From: Diprion similis
Lineage: Eukaryota; Arthropoda; Insecta; Hymenoptera; Diprionidae
Reading direction: 5' to 3'
Length of the DNA stretch: 64,000 nucleotides
Assembly (NCBI RefSeq): GCF_021155765.1
Contig: NC_060114.1
Location: 4,526,001-4,590,000, forward strand
In this document: positions 46,701-61,700 of the stretch, piece after piece
Position numbering within the stretch: position 1 is the stretch's first letter
Layout: every line of letters starts with the position of its first letter
Translations under genes and position numbers: made by a program
The notes under the pieces: model-generated
The model's database searches: none
What the model was told of the DNA's origin: nothing
What the model saw: the letters and a program-made list of their open reading frames with translations, nothing else

Positions 46701-49700
46701 AGAACAACGTGGGATGAACACGTGTTTGAATTGACGTTGCCTCGGAGTGCGACGGGTACCATTGGCCACGTCGATGTGAGGTTTAGTCTTCATTCTCCGT
46801 GTCCGGAGCTTCCGGCGATCCAAGTTACCCTGCTGAAGCAAAAAATAACCGGCATCGGTTATTACAAGTCCCCGTTAACTCCTGTAGACGAAAGGATACA
46901 CTTCGATATTGGAAGTGAACAAAAAAGTGAAAATCCTGTAACCACCGAAGAATACTTGCGACAGCATAATACTGAGATTTTATGTGGTCCGATCAACCTA
47001 CAAAGATGCACAGATCTCTCCGATCATTCCGGCTGCGTCACTTTAACTAGCCCAAGACTTTTCCGATCAAAAGCGAGAACCATTCTCGTTCACATCAAAG
47101 CGCTGATCGATCCTGTCAAAGATAGAGTGAGTTCAGTGCTATTTTTCACCTTTGATTTTAGTTTTTACGATTGTGTAATCGGGACTGTTTTGATGTTTCG
47201 ATACTATTATTCAGGCAACGATGAAATCTCGAATTAATGTAATGGAGACGAAACCACAGACCTCGAAAAAACTGAAAATAGGCGAAGCTGGTCCTTTATT
47301 GCCTGGTGCCATAGTGGAAAGGCTTGCAGCGAGCGCCAACAAAAAACTGGAATGCTATATAGGTAATCGTAATAAATAAGAGCAAGCATTTGATCGCTGA
47401 ATTTATTATTGACCATCGATTTGTCGATTCGAACGTTTCTTTACAGGCTGTGATTGGATTCACGAAATATCGATAACCTTGAGATCGGTGCATTCCACCG
47501 ACGTACCAAATGAGAGAATACAGCGCTGCTCGATGTTCGATTCGAAAATGTTTATCGAAAATATACTTAACGTCGCATGCCTGCAAGGATCAGAGAAGTA
47601 CGTCAAACCGTCAATGAGTTTGGAAAGATTCAAAATATTCACTTTTTGTAACACAATTGTTACACGTTCGACAAAACTAATCGTAAGTCAGTCGACGCGA
47701 AACACTCAAACGAATGATTTGACTCATCTTTATTTTTTACAGATCACCCGTTGTGCAGTCTCTCGCGTTAGACGTGCTGATTTGGGTAGTTGCAATACAA
47801 TTGACGAGGTTGCGAGTTAATCAGAAAGTGAAGAACGCACAGTTGGAAACTATACGATCTGTACAGTCGCGTCTTTCAGATCTTTTGCGCACCGGTCTTT
47901 TACACGCCGGACGAAGTATAGCCCATAAATGTGTCAAGTTGATCATTTTGTGCAGCGAGTAAGTAGCCAAGAATTTAGTACGCTCGAGCTACGATTAGAG
48001 TATCCAAGTCAGCACCCACATTCGACTCGGTAATTCAATTATCGTTAAAAATACGATTTTCAGGGGCCTTCATAATTTGGATGAACCTTTGCCGCATGCT
48101 TTTGACGAAGCGGTCTTGTCGGTTTTAGTGACACTGCTTCCGTCAGTAGCGGGAGTTCAATGGGCGGGTTCTTTACGATGGCTAGCGATACTTATCATCA
48201 GGTTATTACCACTCGATAGGAATCACAGCGTTGCTCAGCAATGCATAACGCTGGTACAGCAAATAGCAACGGAAATGTCCAACAGAGTGAATCCTTATCA
48301 TTTACTGCTGGCGACGAGGTACGTTGATTCACTTTTACAGGCTTGAAGTCTACAAGTTCTCGTTCAAGTTGATATTAAACTTAACAATAAAAGTCGTCCG
48401 TTTGATGTAATTGTTTAATAATTTGCAAATCCAAACGTTTCGACCTCAATTATGACCAAACTCTGTTTATCGCACGATTTCTAGATTTGGATTGTACAAT
48501 ACGCCTTTTGAAATGGAATTGTTCGACGTTGAACCTCCTATGCCGGCTAAATTCAGTTCGATGCCTATAACTTATGCAAGCATAGTGACCGGAGAACAAA
48601 CCGGAGCCTCCGTCACAGCCAGTAATTCACTGCACTCGCAGGACACGATTGATCTAAGGGATCTTTTGGCGCTTCCTGCGCATCCGACAAGCGAGTTGAA
48701 AGTGCCTAGCAAGCTTCGTGCTCTTTGCGCGAACAATAATATGAAAGGCCTTCTTGAGGTATAATTTTTTTCACTATCTTATTCTTTTGTAAACAGTGTT
48801 TAGCTATGCCAAAAACAGATGAAAACTTCCTTTTGCTATTTCGGCGCAAATTTCATTTTTTATTTTTTTGAACAAAAAACAAATATTTCTTTCGATTTGA
48901 AAACGCTTTTCACAGCTCATACAATCGTTCTCTAGCATTTTCCAACTCGTGTTTATGTGCAGAAAATGTTAGAATGGCGTTTGACAAGAAGATCAACTAT
49001 TTAATGAAGATACGAAACAATTTTAAGAAAATTCATAATCCTCGGAACTAGTTTTCCACGAGTTTGCTTAAAATTTTGCACTTCTCCTTTTGTTATAAAC
49101 TTATTATAATTCTTTATCACCCATTCAGGATTCATTCGTTTCAAAATGTTTATTTCGCAACGCAACTTTGTAGATGCCGAGTAAAGTTTTTCGTTGATTT
49201 TGGCAATGCCTAACGTAGATTTTAGATTTTAGAATTAATCTTTCCACTTCTGCAAATAGGTTGAACCTCTGCACTTCACTTGTCACGCGGCATCGGATGG
49301 TACTAAAATGGAAAAAATTGATCCTGGAATAAACACAGTTAACATTGGTACAGCGCTGTATGAAAGTACCAATGCAAACACCAATAAGAGCAGCGCTAGC
49401 AATAACAACAACAACAACAACAACAGCAATAATCATAACAGCAATCCTCTACCAGACATAAAAATTATTAGCCACTCATACGTAAGTTCATCATTTTTTT
49501 CATTATTCAGTGAATGTACTTTTAAAAATCTTTCATACTTCGTACACTTCGAGCATTGTATGCAGGGTGTCTATTGCTTCTTAAATCTCCTCAAATCCTG
49601 GAATTATCCTGAAACGCAAAAATTGCTCCTTAAGTCCTGAAAAAGTTGATACGGTAAATTTTTGATCGGAAACTGCGACATTTTATTTGTAAAGAGCTGC

Positions 49701-52700
49701 CTTGTATGATTTGAAGTCTTACAGGCGACAGATCATTGTATATAAACTGCCATATAAATATTTTCATTCAATACTTAACTTGTCTTATCTTTAGAGATTC
49801 AAAAACGTGTATAAAATCAAGGATGTGAAATTTTTCTCCTAATTGCCCCAGAAATTCCTGGAATTAATCTTGGAATCGAAATTCTTGATTGCAATAGACA
49901 CCTTGTCTATGCTGATTTTTGCTTTTTTTTTTTTGCATTTTTTTTCTCAAAGATTGCGTATTTGTTGATACTGACGATATTTTATGTTGCTGTATTAAAT
50001 TATGTGATCGTTTTTGCATAAATTACTATTCCGCTTGCGAAGCATGTGTTTTTTTGTTTTTTTGTTTTTTTTTTCTGCGCAAATAATCAACAAATAAAAA
50101 CAGAACGCAAGTTCTTTGCTAAACAACGAGCTTACAGTTCGGTAAACTGTATCCTTGTCCTCATTTTCTTACTATTCTTGAAGTATTCTTACTGTTGTAG
50201 ATCGGTTGTAAAGTTTATTTAAACCAAAATTAGTCGGACATTTCGATTCATGAAAAGTCTGAGAGCAAAGTTTTGTTATAATATATATGTATATATATTT
50301 GTGTATAAAAATGTATATAAATCAATGAATAGATACAATAGTTGGAATCGATACGTTATCGTACAAATATAAAAATAATCAGATATACTTACAAAAATAC
50401 TAGTACGATAGAAAAGAAAAAAAAGAATTACTACGCGGCAAACGGTTACCGAGTTTAAAATTCTCCGCACGATCCTTATAATTGATTTTGCGTTTCTTTG
50501 AAAAGAAACTTGCATCGTGTCCTAAAACGTTTAACTAATTCTGGCTTGAGTTAAATTTATTACTAATATACGGTTCTGAGAACGTTTCTTGAATGTTTCC
50601 AATTATTACGGTACATATAATTAGACGAGTATTATTGTACAAGCGAGTAATGCGAGTGAATGTATCCCAAAGTGAATTCTCGTATAAGAGGGGGATTTTT
50701 TTTTTTTATGATAAATTTTCTAAAACTCTTTTCTTCTTGTTATCAATAATCGAAATTAAAGAACAGATTTTAGACAGTTAATTTTCTTTGTAAACGGCTG
50801 CTCTAAAAATTTACAGTGGCTTACCAATCAACTTCCGGTACCCAAACTTGTTTTCAGGTTCACAAACTTGTGGCGATACCTTGTGCTAAAAATATCTTTC
50901 TTATCGTTTGATCAGAAACAGTTATATTCGTCATATTAGACTATGGGAAAAAAAAAAATGAAAATCTCACTTTGAACTCTGCTTGGGGGTATTTTCACCA
51001 CTCTTTACTCCGCTGTTCATCAGCTTCGCATCTAATAATATTTGCACAGAACAAAGCTTTCATATGCTTATATTCGCTGTTCAAATACTCACACGAAAGC
51101 GCAATGTCGTTTCCATATTAACCCTTAGACTGCCGGGATTTGATGAGCTTTAATCCCCTTAGAAAGTCCCCAAATGGTGTGCATTAGGGTGAATCAAAAT
51201 AAAAAAAAAAATATTTTTTTTTTTTGTTTTGTTCAATCAAAAAAATTTTTTATTTTTATTTTGAATCACCCTAATATATATGCATCTTTTTTTTTCTTGG
51301 TTATTCGCTAAAATAAGGTTCCGTCGTTTGGTTGTTTTTTTGCTAAACGAAAAATCGTCCAATTTTATCTAAAGTCTGATGTCTCATATCGTGCGCCTCT
51401 TCCGTAGTACGAAAAAAAATTATACTCGTTATAGGATTTTCCGGATTTTTCCAAAACAAACGTTCAGTACACTTTGACAGTTGTTTAAATTTAACACAAA
51501 TATCAACAATTTTGTCATCAGATATTTTGGAAAGTCACCTTCGGTCCACTTATTCACAAGAAAAAGTACAAAACGTCGAGATATCTGCTTTCTGATTGCT
51601 GAAAGTCTGAAAAAACTCATTCAATACCATTTTTCCAGATATTCTCATTACCTACGTGATTATATCTATTTAAAAACTTGCTCAGGATTATTTTCAAAAA
51701 TTTTTTCAAGAAACTATTATAAAAATTGTGAAATATCGGAGAATTTTTTTCTACGGTAAAAAATTATTCTGAAACCTTGATCCGGCGACAAAAACAAACT
51801 AGTCTTTAATTTGAAAGAGTCTACGGCAACAATTCGTGCTTGTTATTACGGAGGTAACGTTTCATGCTGTAATAAAATTCGCGCATTCACATTCGAAGTG
51901 TGCTTTGGTGAGAATCGAAATAGCGAATATCCTTTGTGTCGAACGGTATATGAAACCGTAAACAATGTTGAACAAAGCGGCCAGCTTTCGTACAGCGAAT
52001 ATCTATTTGTTGCAAAATTGGTTCGGAATCGTCCATAAGTTACGCAAAGGCAGAGTCTTTATTCTTTATATTTCTTGGCTTGTAATAAAACTTTTGTAGA
52101 ATTTAAATAAACGTGTAGAACAGGGCTAAACGAGTAACTCCCACAAACTATCCAATTACATCAGCGTTACATAACGTTAGCAACTTTTGTTGAATGAAAA
52201 TTTTGAACTGTCTATAACTGAAGTATTAAATCTCGTATGTCAAATGAAACCTGTAAAACAAGTTTCGGACTCCGAGAACGAGGCTATTGGATTTTCACAG
52301 ATCCGAGAAACTATACCTTTTATCCAATTTTTAGATAAAACAGCCCAAAACTTTCACGTTTCACACTAGTTTTCCAAATTTGCCTCACCGTGAAATGAAA
52401 AGGCACAACTTATCGCTCGTGAAATGATAAACCTGTGGAAAAATTACGTGATTAGATCGTTTAAACGATTTTGTACAGACCTTTTTACAGATGAAAGATT
52501 GACAGAATTAGTTGAATACTCTAAACAGTTTGTAATTAAAACTCAAGATTTCTTTTAGATTTTTATCGATTGAAAGGAAAACCTGCGCCATAGTTTAGAG
52601 AGTATCTCTCTCTTCCTTTCTCTCATTTAAAAGGTAACGACGGTTGCCTAGGCTATGAAACATTTCGTCGTCGTTAATGTATTGTAGATAATTTCGTTAC

Positions 52701-55700
52701 GATATTTTGATTTTTGCAGATTTTAAGACGCCTTGATTCGTAATCGAACTCCATATAGAGCTACACATTTTAGGGGATCTGTATCGGGCGATTTTCGAAC
52801 AGTGTTTTAATTTCTGATACGAATTTATTTATTTTATTATTTATCTCTAATTTCAACAGGCAATGCCTATAAAATCGTACGACAGAAAGTAAAATTAGAG
52901 ATTTAAAAAATAGACGAAGCGCTTGCAGTGGCTGTAACGAAAAAATTATAGAACATTATACCGCTGCGCTAGGCAGAGAGGTAAGCGATTCCGACGAGGA
53001 CGAAGTTTGCATTAAGTGTAACAGGCATGAAAGGTGTTATATAAAGAAACTATGCGAATGGACAGCTGAAAAAGTGGGTGAATATCGGTAAATCGGGTAG
53101 ATGGAAAAATGTTTACATATATTTTTACTCTTACCGATATATATTACACAATCCTGCCTTTGGATCTGGGATCCGAAGTTGTGTTTTTCAATGTCCGATG
53201 TAGAGTTTGAAAAATTCTAGATTTAGCCAAATTGGCAGAGAATCTTTTAACGAAACTCTTGTTTCCTCGATACTTTTGTCCCAATATACTTATCGTCACA
53301 AATTATTCCAAAGAGCTCGAATCGAATGAGGTGAAATCAATGCTAACGTCACAACTTTACAACTCTGCGTCTCGTTTAACAGCAAATTGAATTTCATTCC
53401 TCAGATCGCCCAAGTCTTGTTAAATTTTCATCCTTAGCTCTCTCTCTGTACGAATTTCTTACCCGACCACTTTTCCACCTGCGTATATCTTGCATATATT
53501 TACTTTGATATCTCGCAGTTTGTAATTTGCTTCCCGTCGAGATAGCCAAGCATTTACGTATTAACTAGCCCTGAAAAGCCCGAGCCTAATTTATGGACAG
53601 CCCTTTTAACTAATCGTTCGACTATTTGCCTAGAGATAATCAACTCGAATATAAAGCCCACGTTGCGGATTTCCAACAAAAACTGAAGCTAGTTTCTAAC
53701 AGTCCTTTGGTTCTTCGTGTTACTCTTCTTGAGTTATGTTACCTACGCTTCGCAAAGTTTGACGATGATGTGTCTTGCGTTGTGTTTATTCAACAAGCTT
53801 ACCCATGTTTCATCCGTATTGTGTACTGAAAATGAACGTGTACCGTTTAATTTTGAACCGAATCGAATCGAATCCAGCGTAAACTTTAGTATTTGCTGGA
53901 ACGGCGAAGCCTATAACTTTGAAAATGTAGTTAATTGTAATCGTCTCGCAAAGTTTTTGTCGAATGAAAACGTTTTGAAACACAAAGAACAAAGAGTAGC
54001 CCTGAACCTGTCGAACAATGTACGATATAAAAGCTTAGAGCCATAGAGAGGAATGTTGTTATTTTCGTACGAAAAGTATGATTGTTTTGAAAGGAAAATC
54101 TAGATTTAGACATAGTTTAGAGTTTGCGGAGGTGAATTGATAAATGGTAAGTCGTAGGTTTTTGAGAAAGAAAACGCAAAAGAAAAATGCTATCATTTGA
54201 TGAGAAGTTTTTGTTGATTTGGTTTAATTAAATATGCATACGTAGTAGGAAGTTGTTGAAAATTACAAAAACGCAATGTCATTCGCTTGGAAATTATCGA
54301 ACTATTTGTACATTATAGAATTTGGGTGCTGTAGATCCAGATCTTCAAGCTAAGTTGACAACAAAATTAAGTAATCTACTTAGTCAATATAAAGCAGAAA
54401 TGTCAAAAAAGCCAGCGACGCTATTGTCGCTTACACCTGATGACCAATCAGACAGTGACGAGGCTAACAATGTGCCTGGTGAATTTAAAATCTGGCACAA
54501 CGCTCAAAACGATGCCTCTAACCCTCATATGATAGCTTCTTCCAAAACGAAAGAAAACTCATCGGTACCAAAAGCTAGTACAGCTACAAACAAAATTGAG
54601 GACAACCATGACAAGAAGGTAGATTTTTGTAGACGAGGATTTTCATTCTATATATTTCTCTCCTTAATACATATTCTTTATAATCATGTATCATTTTATT
54701 TTTCAAATTTAAATAGAAAACACTGTGCTCTCGACGTTGTATCATCATTTACGAGTATTTTTCTCTGTAGTTTATTAGAGACAAAAAATTTAGAAGATGA
54801 ATGTTAAAAAGGGTCCAAGTTGAAAAGATCCCAGGCATGTTGCGTAACTTGAGAAACGGGAATTTGTTTCTATGTTTTTTTTTGTTTTTTTTTTTTAAGT
54901 TTTTTGTCCAATCAATTCTTTCTTCAATTTTCAAACAGTACGTATTGTAACAGTAACTTGCTAAAAGATTTATAAAATTTATACATTCGAAATTACATCT
55001 CGACAAATAATTATGCAATTTGATTGGGGTTCGTTCGACGGGTTGCACACTTTAGAAATCCGGTGTACACCAAATTACAAGATTACAGGACTTTTGAAGA
55101 TTTCAGAAGATTGCAGAAGATTTTTTAGAAATTTTGTTAGATATTTCAAAAGATTTTAAAAGCTTACGGAAGAATTCAAAGGATTTTAATGATTTTAAAA
55201 GATTCCCAAAGTTTTTAAAGAATCTCAAAAAGATTTCCGAAATTTCAACAATTGCACTGGACAAATTGTAAAGGATTTGAAAATATTTCATAAGATTTCA
55301 CAGAGAGTGTACACCAGATTTCAAGAATGATTGAACCTCTCTGGTTTAATTCAAAAGTACGTGGATCCAGTTTCATGTTTATTTTTTTTTTATGTTTTTT
55401 TTTTTTTTCTAAATCATTGGATTCAATTAGAAGGAAACACTGTTCATTAGTCGATTGTAATAAAAAAATATCGAAATGAAACTCGATGTACACCTTTTAA
55501 ATTAAAAAAAAGTGCCGATCGAACTGAATAATCAGTTGTCGAGATCTAAATTCCCAAAATTCATCCACTTTTTCAGTCCTCTATTCATTAAAGATTCAAT
55601 AAACCGGAATATGGGTTTCTAAAAAGTAAAGCGCAATATATAAAGTCTTGTTGATCTACCTTCGGGTCTAAAATTCAAATAAACTGTACTCAGTACGGCC

Positions 55701-58700
55701 TCGGATGTCTTTTGGGTTCCTACGCAATTTTATTTGTACAGATGTAAAAGTCTTTTACCAAAGAGCTTATTTCAATTGCGCAAATCAATGATTCCTAAAT
55801 TGTTATCTAAAATGGTCGCATCTCTAACTTCGTACAATTGACTCGAGTTAATATTTCAAAGTCAAGTTGCGCCCTTTTTCCATCGATGTCATGAAAAATA
55901 CGATATTTCAAAGATGATACGAGTAATTTTGGAAAAACTGATTTTAAGTCGTTTATTATCAATGCTGAGTTTCCAAAAATTTTACGCATCGTGTTATCGA
56001 CACATGAATAAATGTATGAGATCACATACTTTTTAATTTTTCCTAAATACCTATTACTTATCGATATAATGTATTTCATTCTTGCTTTTACGCAGGAAAA
56101 AAAAGCTGAAAAAAAAAAATCTACACTTTAAAGTCACTTTATCATAGGGTTTGTGCATATATTATGTAACAATGATTTGGGCGATGAAGGGTGACGCAAC
56201 TAGTTTCCATGACGGTTGACGATTAACAGTAGCATTAAGGAATTGACGATTAAGAATACGGAAGAAAAACTGAAACCGTTTCCATAATTGAGATAATAAT
56301 TTTCTTCTGGAAAAGAATTGCTCGTTGATTTGTCGAACTTTTCAAACTCATCGTCACGTTCCTGCGATATTTTTCCCTAAGAATTTCAACTTCGTCGATA
56401 AAATTTTCAATTACTACAATATAATACTTGAAATAAAGACTTTTTCCACACTTGCCAGGGATTTGCCGGCAATCAATTCTGTCTCGCATTATTTTTCAAA
56501 TCAAAAAAGTGCAATCACAGTGACGCGCAATAATATATGGACAACCCTGATATGTCTCGTCTTTGTTACTTTCTCATCGACTAGTTCACATGCAAACGTT
56601 ACACGAGTACAGTAATATAACTAAATTGCCAATAATCGGTTCACCGATTGTAACGGCGTCCTCTTGTTTTTTTTTTGTTTTTTTTTTTGTTGTCATAAAT
56701 ACTCCTTCAGATACGTATATATCTGTTTTACAATCACATTTGAACATAATACGTGTGGTGTTCAAATTCTTATTACTTTTCATTCATCCTTTGTGCACTC
56801 ATTTGTTCAGTTAGCACTATAAAAATACCATTTTCCCAAGATATTTATAAATGTGTTCCCATCGTTGAAAATTTACACCTTTAAGTTGGTATGGAATAGT
56901 AATCGGCTGAAAAAGTTGGTGAATTTTGGAGATTTATTACTCAATAACCGATTGTTTATTGTTCAATTCGATCTGGGTCTGTTTTATTCAAAAGTATGTA
57001 CAATCAGGTACATCCATCACCGATCAAAATAGTTAACGTTATTGTCGATAACTATGCTTGCTAATTATCAATGCTGATGAAAAAGTAGCTGGATCTAAAT
57101 ACTTTCGAACAAAACAAAGACCGATGGAATTCAATAAACGATTGTACACATTTAAATTTCTAAAACTCGCCCAATTTTTCAGCCGTTTATTCATCACATC
57201 GAAGTTAGTAACGTTATCGTAACGATTCATGATGCGGAAAACCCGTAAAATCGTTATTTTGAAATCGTCTGAAATTCAGCAAACCGCAATAAAACAAAAA
57301 ACAATGAAATTTCGAAATTTCATGTCATGCAAAATCATTGTAAAATTAAGAAAATATTGATTCTTCTACTATGATTCGTTACGATAACGTTACTGACTTC
57401 AACCTCGTGTTTATTCGCATTCTATACCTTCCTACCTTCTAATTAGATGTGATAAATTTTTTGCAACTCCGCGATGATACAAAATACCTGTAGATTTTTA
57501 ACGAGTCTACACATCGCTCATCCCTAGATCATTTATGTGTGGATTTTTTTTTTTTTTTTTGTTTTTCACCTATTTTAATCAATTAGTGGTGATCTTGATG
57601 GCTTGAGATTGATGTGCGTCTGTGTAAGAGAGTTCAGCTTGTTCTTCACAACTGATAGCATGTAGTTCATCGTTCCATTTGAAAATATATTATTATTATA
57701 ATACAATTTTAGCGAGAGGACGTCGTATTTCCATGGGGGAGGCTGCTCTGCTGGCCTCCGCAACACGTATTGGTAGTCGAACGAATGCATTCCGGAGCCA
57801 GGCGTTTCGTTGTTTTGGACTTCGGTTCACCCGTGCTGCTGACCGATCTAATGATTCCTTCGTGCAGCGATTTGGTCTCATTGTCTATTGACATTTGGAC
57901 AAAGAGCGAGGAAAGCGATGGAACTCGTCTATTTGTTGCTGGAGATATCGGCACCAAGCCGTTGGTCGTTAGCGATCTACAACCGCCTCCGGTTTGCCGT
58001 TACCTTAAGGTATTATTCCTACAGTTTCATCAAAGAAATTATGATTAATGTCACGAATTTTACATAGACTGTTTAACGGTGTATAAATAATTCACAGTAA
58101 CGAGTAATTCTGGTTTGGAAAACCTGAAAAACTCAGCGATGGTAGCAAATTTTTCTTTGGTACGGAAAATCAGCAACTTGAGTTGTCGAATAATACAAAT
58201 TTTTCAAATCATTTGGTCAGAACCGCAAAACTTCAATTCGTGTTTCACATATTCCTAATAAAATATCTTGCGAATGTATGATTTGGTCAGAATCTCAATT
58301 AAAAGATTTTTCAAATATATTTTTCCTACCAGTTGTCTCTTTTTTTACAATTTATTTTATTTCTGAAATTTAGCAACCGTTTCAATTCGTACTTAATAAT
58401 ATTAAGAAACTGGATTTAATTCTCTGTCTCAACGAAATTTGATAGTTGCATTATTCATTTGAGTAACAATAAATACCTTTAAGCCGGTAAAAGAAAACAA
58501 AAAGAAGAATTTGATTCGTTTGAACTCTTGTATTTGCCGAATTAACGCCAGCTATTTGAATCTATACGATTATTATTCGCACACTCCTAAAAAAAACCGA
58601 AGGTATTCGCGACAGTTCATCGTTGCTTTTAAAAAAATGGACCAAAACTAATCGCATCGATGTTTCTTCATCAGATTACGACAATTGGTCGTTACGGTAT

Positions 58701-61700
58701 GTCTACGACAAGGTGCAAAATACCGTTAGGCATGTTTTACGGACACATGCTCGTTCTGCCCGGCGAAGATTACTCCGAATTGAACTCTTCCCAAGTCGCA
58801 CACAGCAGTAGTACGGATGCGAATATGTACGCATCCATAGAAGCTCAGTGTAGCATTTTGTCCGCTCTTGCCGAAGATGTGCAGTGCAGGTATTTTCATC
58901 TGTTTATTATTCTACTACCTTGAGTTGAACTGCGAAAATTATTTATTATGTGACTTACAGAGAAGAGGTGAAAATAAAAGTAAGAAATTAGTCGGAGTTT
59001 CACTTTTAAACTAATCTAAAAATCTTAATCATTATTATCACCCACTTATTCTAACAGAAAGCCATTCGTTTCTCTAGGTTCAGCTTGGCAACGGAACGAT
59101 TGAAAAGTCTTTTAGACCCTCTGTTGTGTACAGAAACGCCAAACGTTGTTCACATGCAAAATTATTTACATCAAAGTAAACCTTGGAACGAAAATATCGA
59201 ACAATCGTCCGCAAAGATTTTGTCCACGTATCAAGTAAGCACCGAAAATTGGCAGGTTTTATTAAAGCTTGGCGTAACGATGCAAACTGAAATGATATTT
59301 TCCTTTTCAGGAGTGTATAACGTTTCAACATCAGCTTAATATCGTTCGAGGTGTTTGGCGACGACTCGAATCCTCGAGAGGATCCCAAGATACCCCTGTA
59401 CTTTCTTTGGGCAGCGCACCCACCGATAAACTGAAAGTTCTCGGAGAAACTTTACTCGACATTCTTCTCTACACCGTTTATGAAATCGGTCCTGTGCCTA
59501 GCGTAAGTATAAATTGCAATATCTATTATTACAAACATAATCTATGCGATAATGTGTGTTTCAGTTACAATTCTCTCGATGTGACTCGAAGTCGTATTAT
59601 AATAGCACAACGGCATAAGATTCCTTAATTCTTTACAGATTCCTATGACACTTTGTGACGTATTTACACCAATAATCTGCGACAAGTTCTTCCATTCTAT
59701 TTGCGTCGTAACTGCCGCGCCTAGGCTACAACTTTATGCCGTGGCATTGTTGGCTCGTGTCGCGGGCCATCAACCGTGGTGGGGAGACTTCCTGGCGAAC
59801 ACATTGATCAATTTGTACTCTGCGTCTTGCACTCACATATTTCCACAAGACAGGTCAGTGTGATACGACGCAGTTATTTTTAAAAAATCCTTTAAAATCA
59901 CTGACATACTTTTATTATGGATCTGAGGGGTCGCCTGATTTTTTTTTTACTTGAGAAGGGTCCTGAATTTGAGAACCATGAAAAACACTGCTCTAGACCT
60001 TGAAACGTTGAGATCTTGTGGAAATTTCAATCCGTTACGTGACGCGATGCTCAAAACATCTTGAAAGTGGTCACTCCGTTAACCCCGATTAAAATTCCGA
60101 TTTTCATAATCAAATTACGAATTTCCAGGGTGTTCATACTGTTGACATTCCTTGGACGCAAGTCACTGATAGCAGGAGCCAACAAATCATCGGTGATAGA
60201 CGCAATGGTTCGGACGTTGGGAAGGCTGTTAGCTCCTTTGTCTTTTGCTCAAGGATCGAACGCGAGTCGTTTGGATACAACCCTGATCGGTTGGGTTTTA
60301 CTTTTTCTTTCAGTTTGTTTGGACACAACTGCGACCCAACCAGTTGCGCAAGAAGAAAATAACGAGAAATACAAAGATCAAGGTATTGCGATGACAAGTT
60401 TTTGAAGATCGTACAGCATATTTAGTTACCGAGACAATTTAAAATAGGACGAATAAACACAAAGCAGGATTGAGACGATTTCAAAATTTTGCATGTTTTA
60501 TAGCTGTGTCTACAAGATGGGAATTCATTCAGGGAGAATCGGCAATGCAACGGAAATTTGTTAACGCTAGTCGTTCTTCGGCCTCACGAAGTTATCGCAG
60601 AAAACTACAAAAACGTTTAATGCATCATAAACAACAGCTCCAAAATCTCGAACAGGCCAAAAAAGCTTTAAACGCTTCAACGCAAGTACAAGTTAGTAAC
60701 AATTCAATTTATTGAAACAGAAGTATTCCAATTTTCATTTATTTACGTTTGTGTACCTCGAAGGTCCACACTTGCTTTTTACATAGTTATTACTCCGACT
60801 TAACAACTGATAATGTGTAGAAGAACTATTCAAATTAAATTTTAAATTTAAAATTTTTTTGGTGAGAATGACTGTTAAATATGACAAAGGTTCATTATTT
60901 TCAGGCTTTGTCTGCCCTTTCGTCGCAGGCTGCGTCTTTGTCTAGCAAACTTGAAGCGGCGTTTAAACAGCAGGAACACTTTTTTAAAAAAACATTGAAA
61001 CAGCATTCTGCAAAACATTGCAAGGATCTTCTAAGCATTAGACGAAACGAATCCCAACATTTGTCTCGTAGTCCACGGTTGCAGCCACAGTCTTGCTCTA
61101 GGTACGTTTGTTTATACCTAAAAACAAAGAATCAGTCGCTTTATTGATTTATAAGATTAAATTTTTTACTCAGATACAAGAACAACGTATCGTGTAAATC
61201 TACGAAAAATTCTTCGCCATTCCTGTTTCTGTCCAGATTACAAAAAGGATCACAAAATTGCTTTTCAGATTGGTAGACCAAAAGTTTTCTAACAGACTTT
61301 TTAATCAAACTATATCATTCTAGGTAGTTCACAAGTTTAATTTTAGAATAAGCATTTTTAGATATTTTTTTAATATCTACGATTTGAAATTACATTTATC
61401 CGAAAAATCAGAAGTGTTTCAACATTAACGCTTTATATTTTCGATAATCGCAGTAAATCTGAGGGATTGGTAGAAGCAGAAACTGAACCTGCAGGGAATT
61501 TGTCACACACGCATTGTTTGCCAGTCGCCCGAAGTCTTGTGGCTCTTATATTGAATAATGCTGCCAATGTTGATATGTTCCTCTTGGCCTGCAAAGTGAG
61601 TACTCGATTCAATTATGACTAGGAACAGATTAAATTTCACAAAGTTTGAATAAATACGAGCAGGTTCACCATCCAATTCACAATTTACGATCTTTTCAAC

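Larger units (their letters stand above)
49482..54318 (+). other. BRUCE intron 14 (4.8 kb), largest visible intron
   Basis: Donor TAC|GTAAGTTC, acceptor CATTATAG. Contains the palindrome 51183-51275, a piggyBac-like end at 51118-51134 (TTAACCCTTAGACTGCC), hairpin copy E, and several plus-strand frames of 60-75 codons (51811-52038, 52187-52369, 53626-53829, 53822-54046) that look protein-like but have no recognised domain. Confidence 0.5.
54619..57712 (+). other. BRUCE intron 15 (3.1 kb)
   Basis: Donor AAG|GTAGATT, acceptor CAATTTTAG; both flanking exons are phase 0. It holds two hairpin copies (about 54960-55578 and 56903-57186) and a degenerate GATTTTAAAAGATT-like tract. A small missed exon cannot be excluded. 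Confidence 0.5.
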
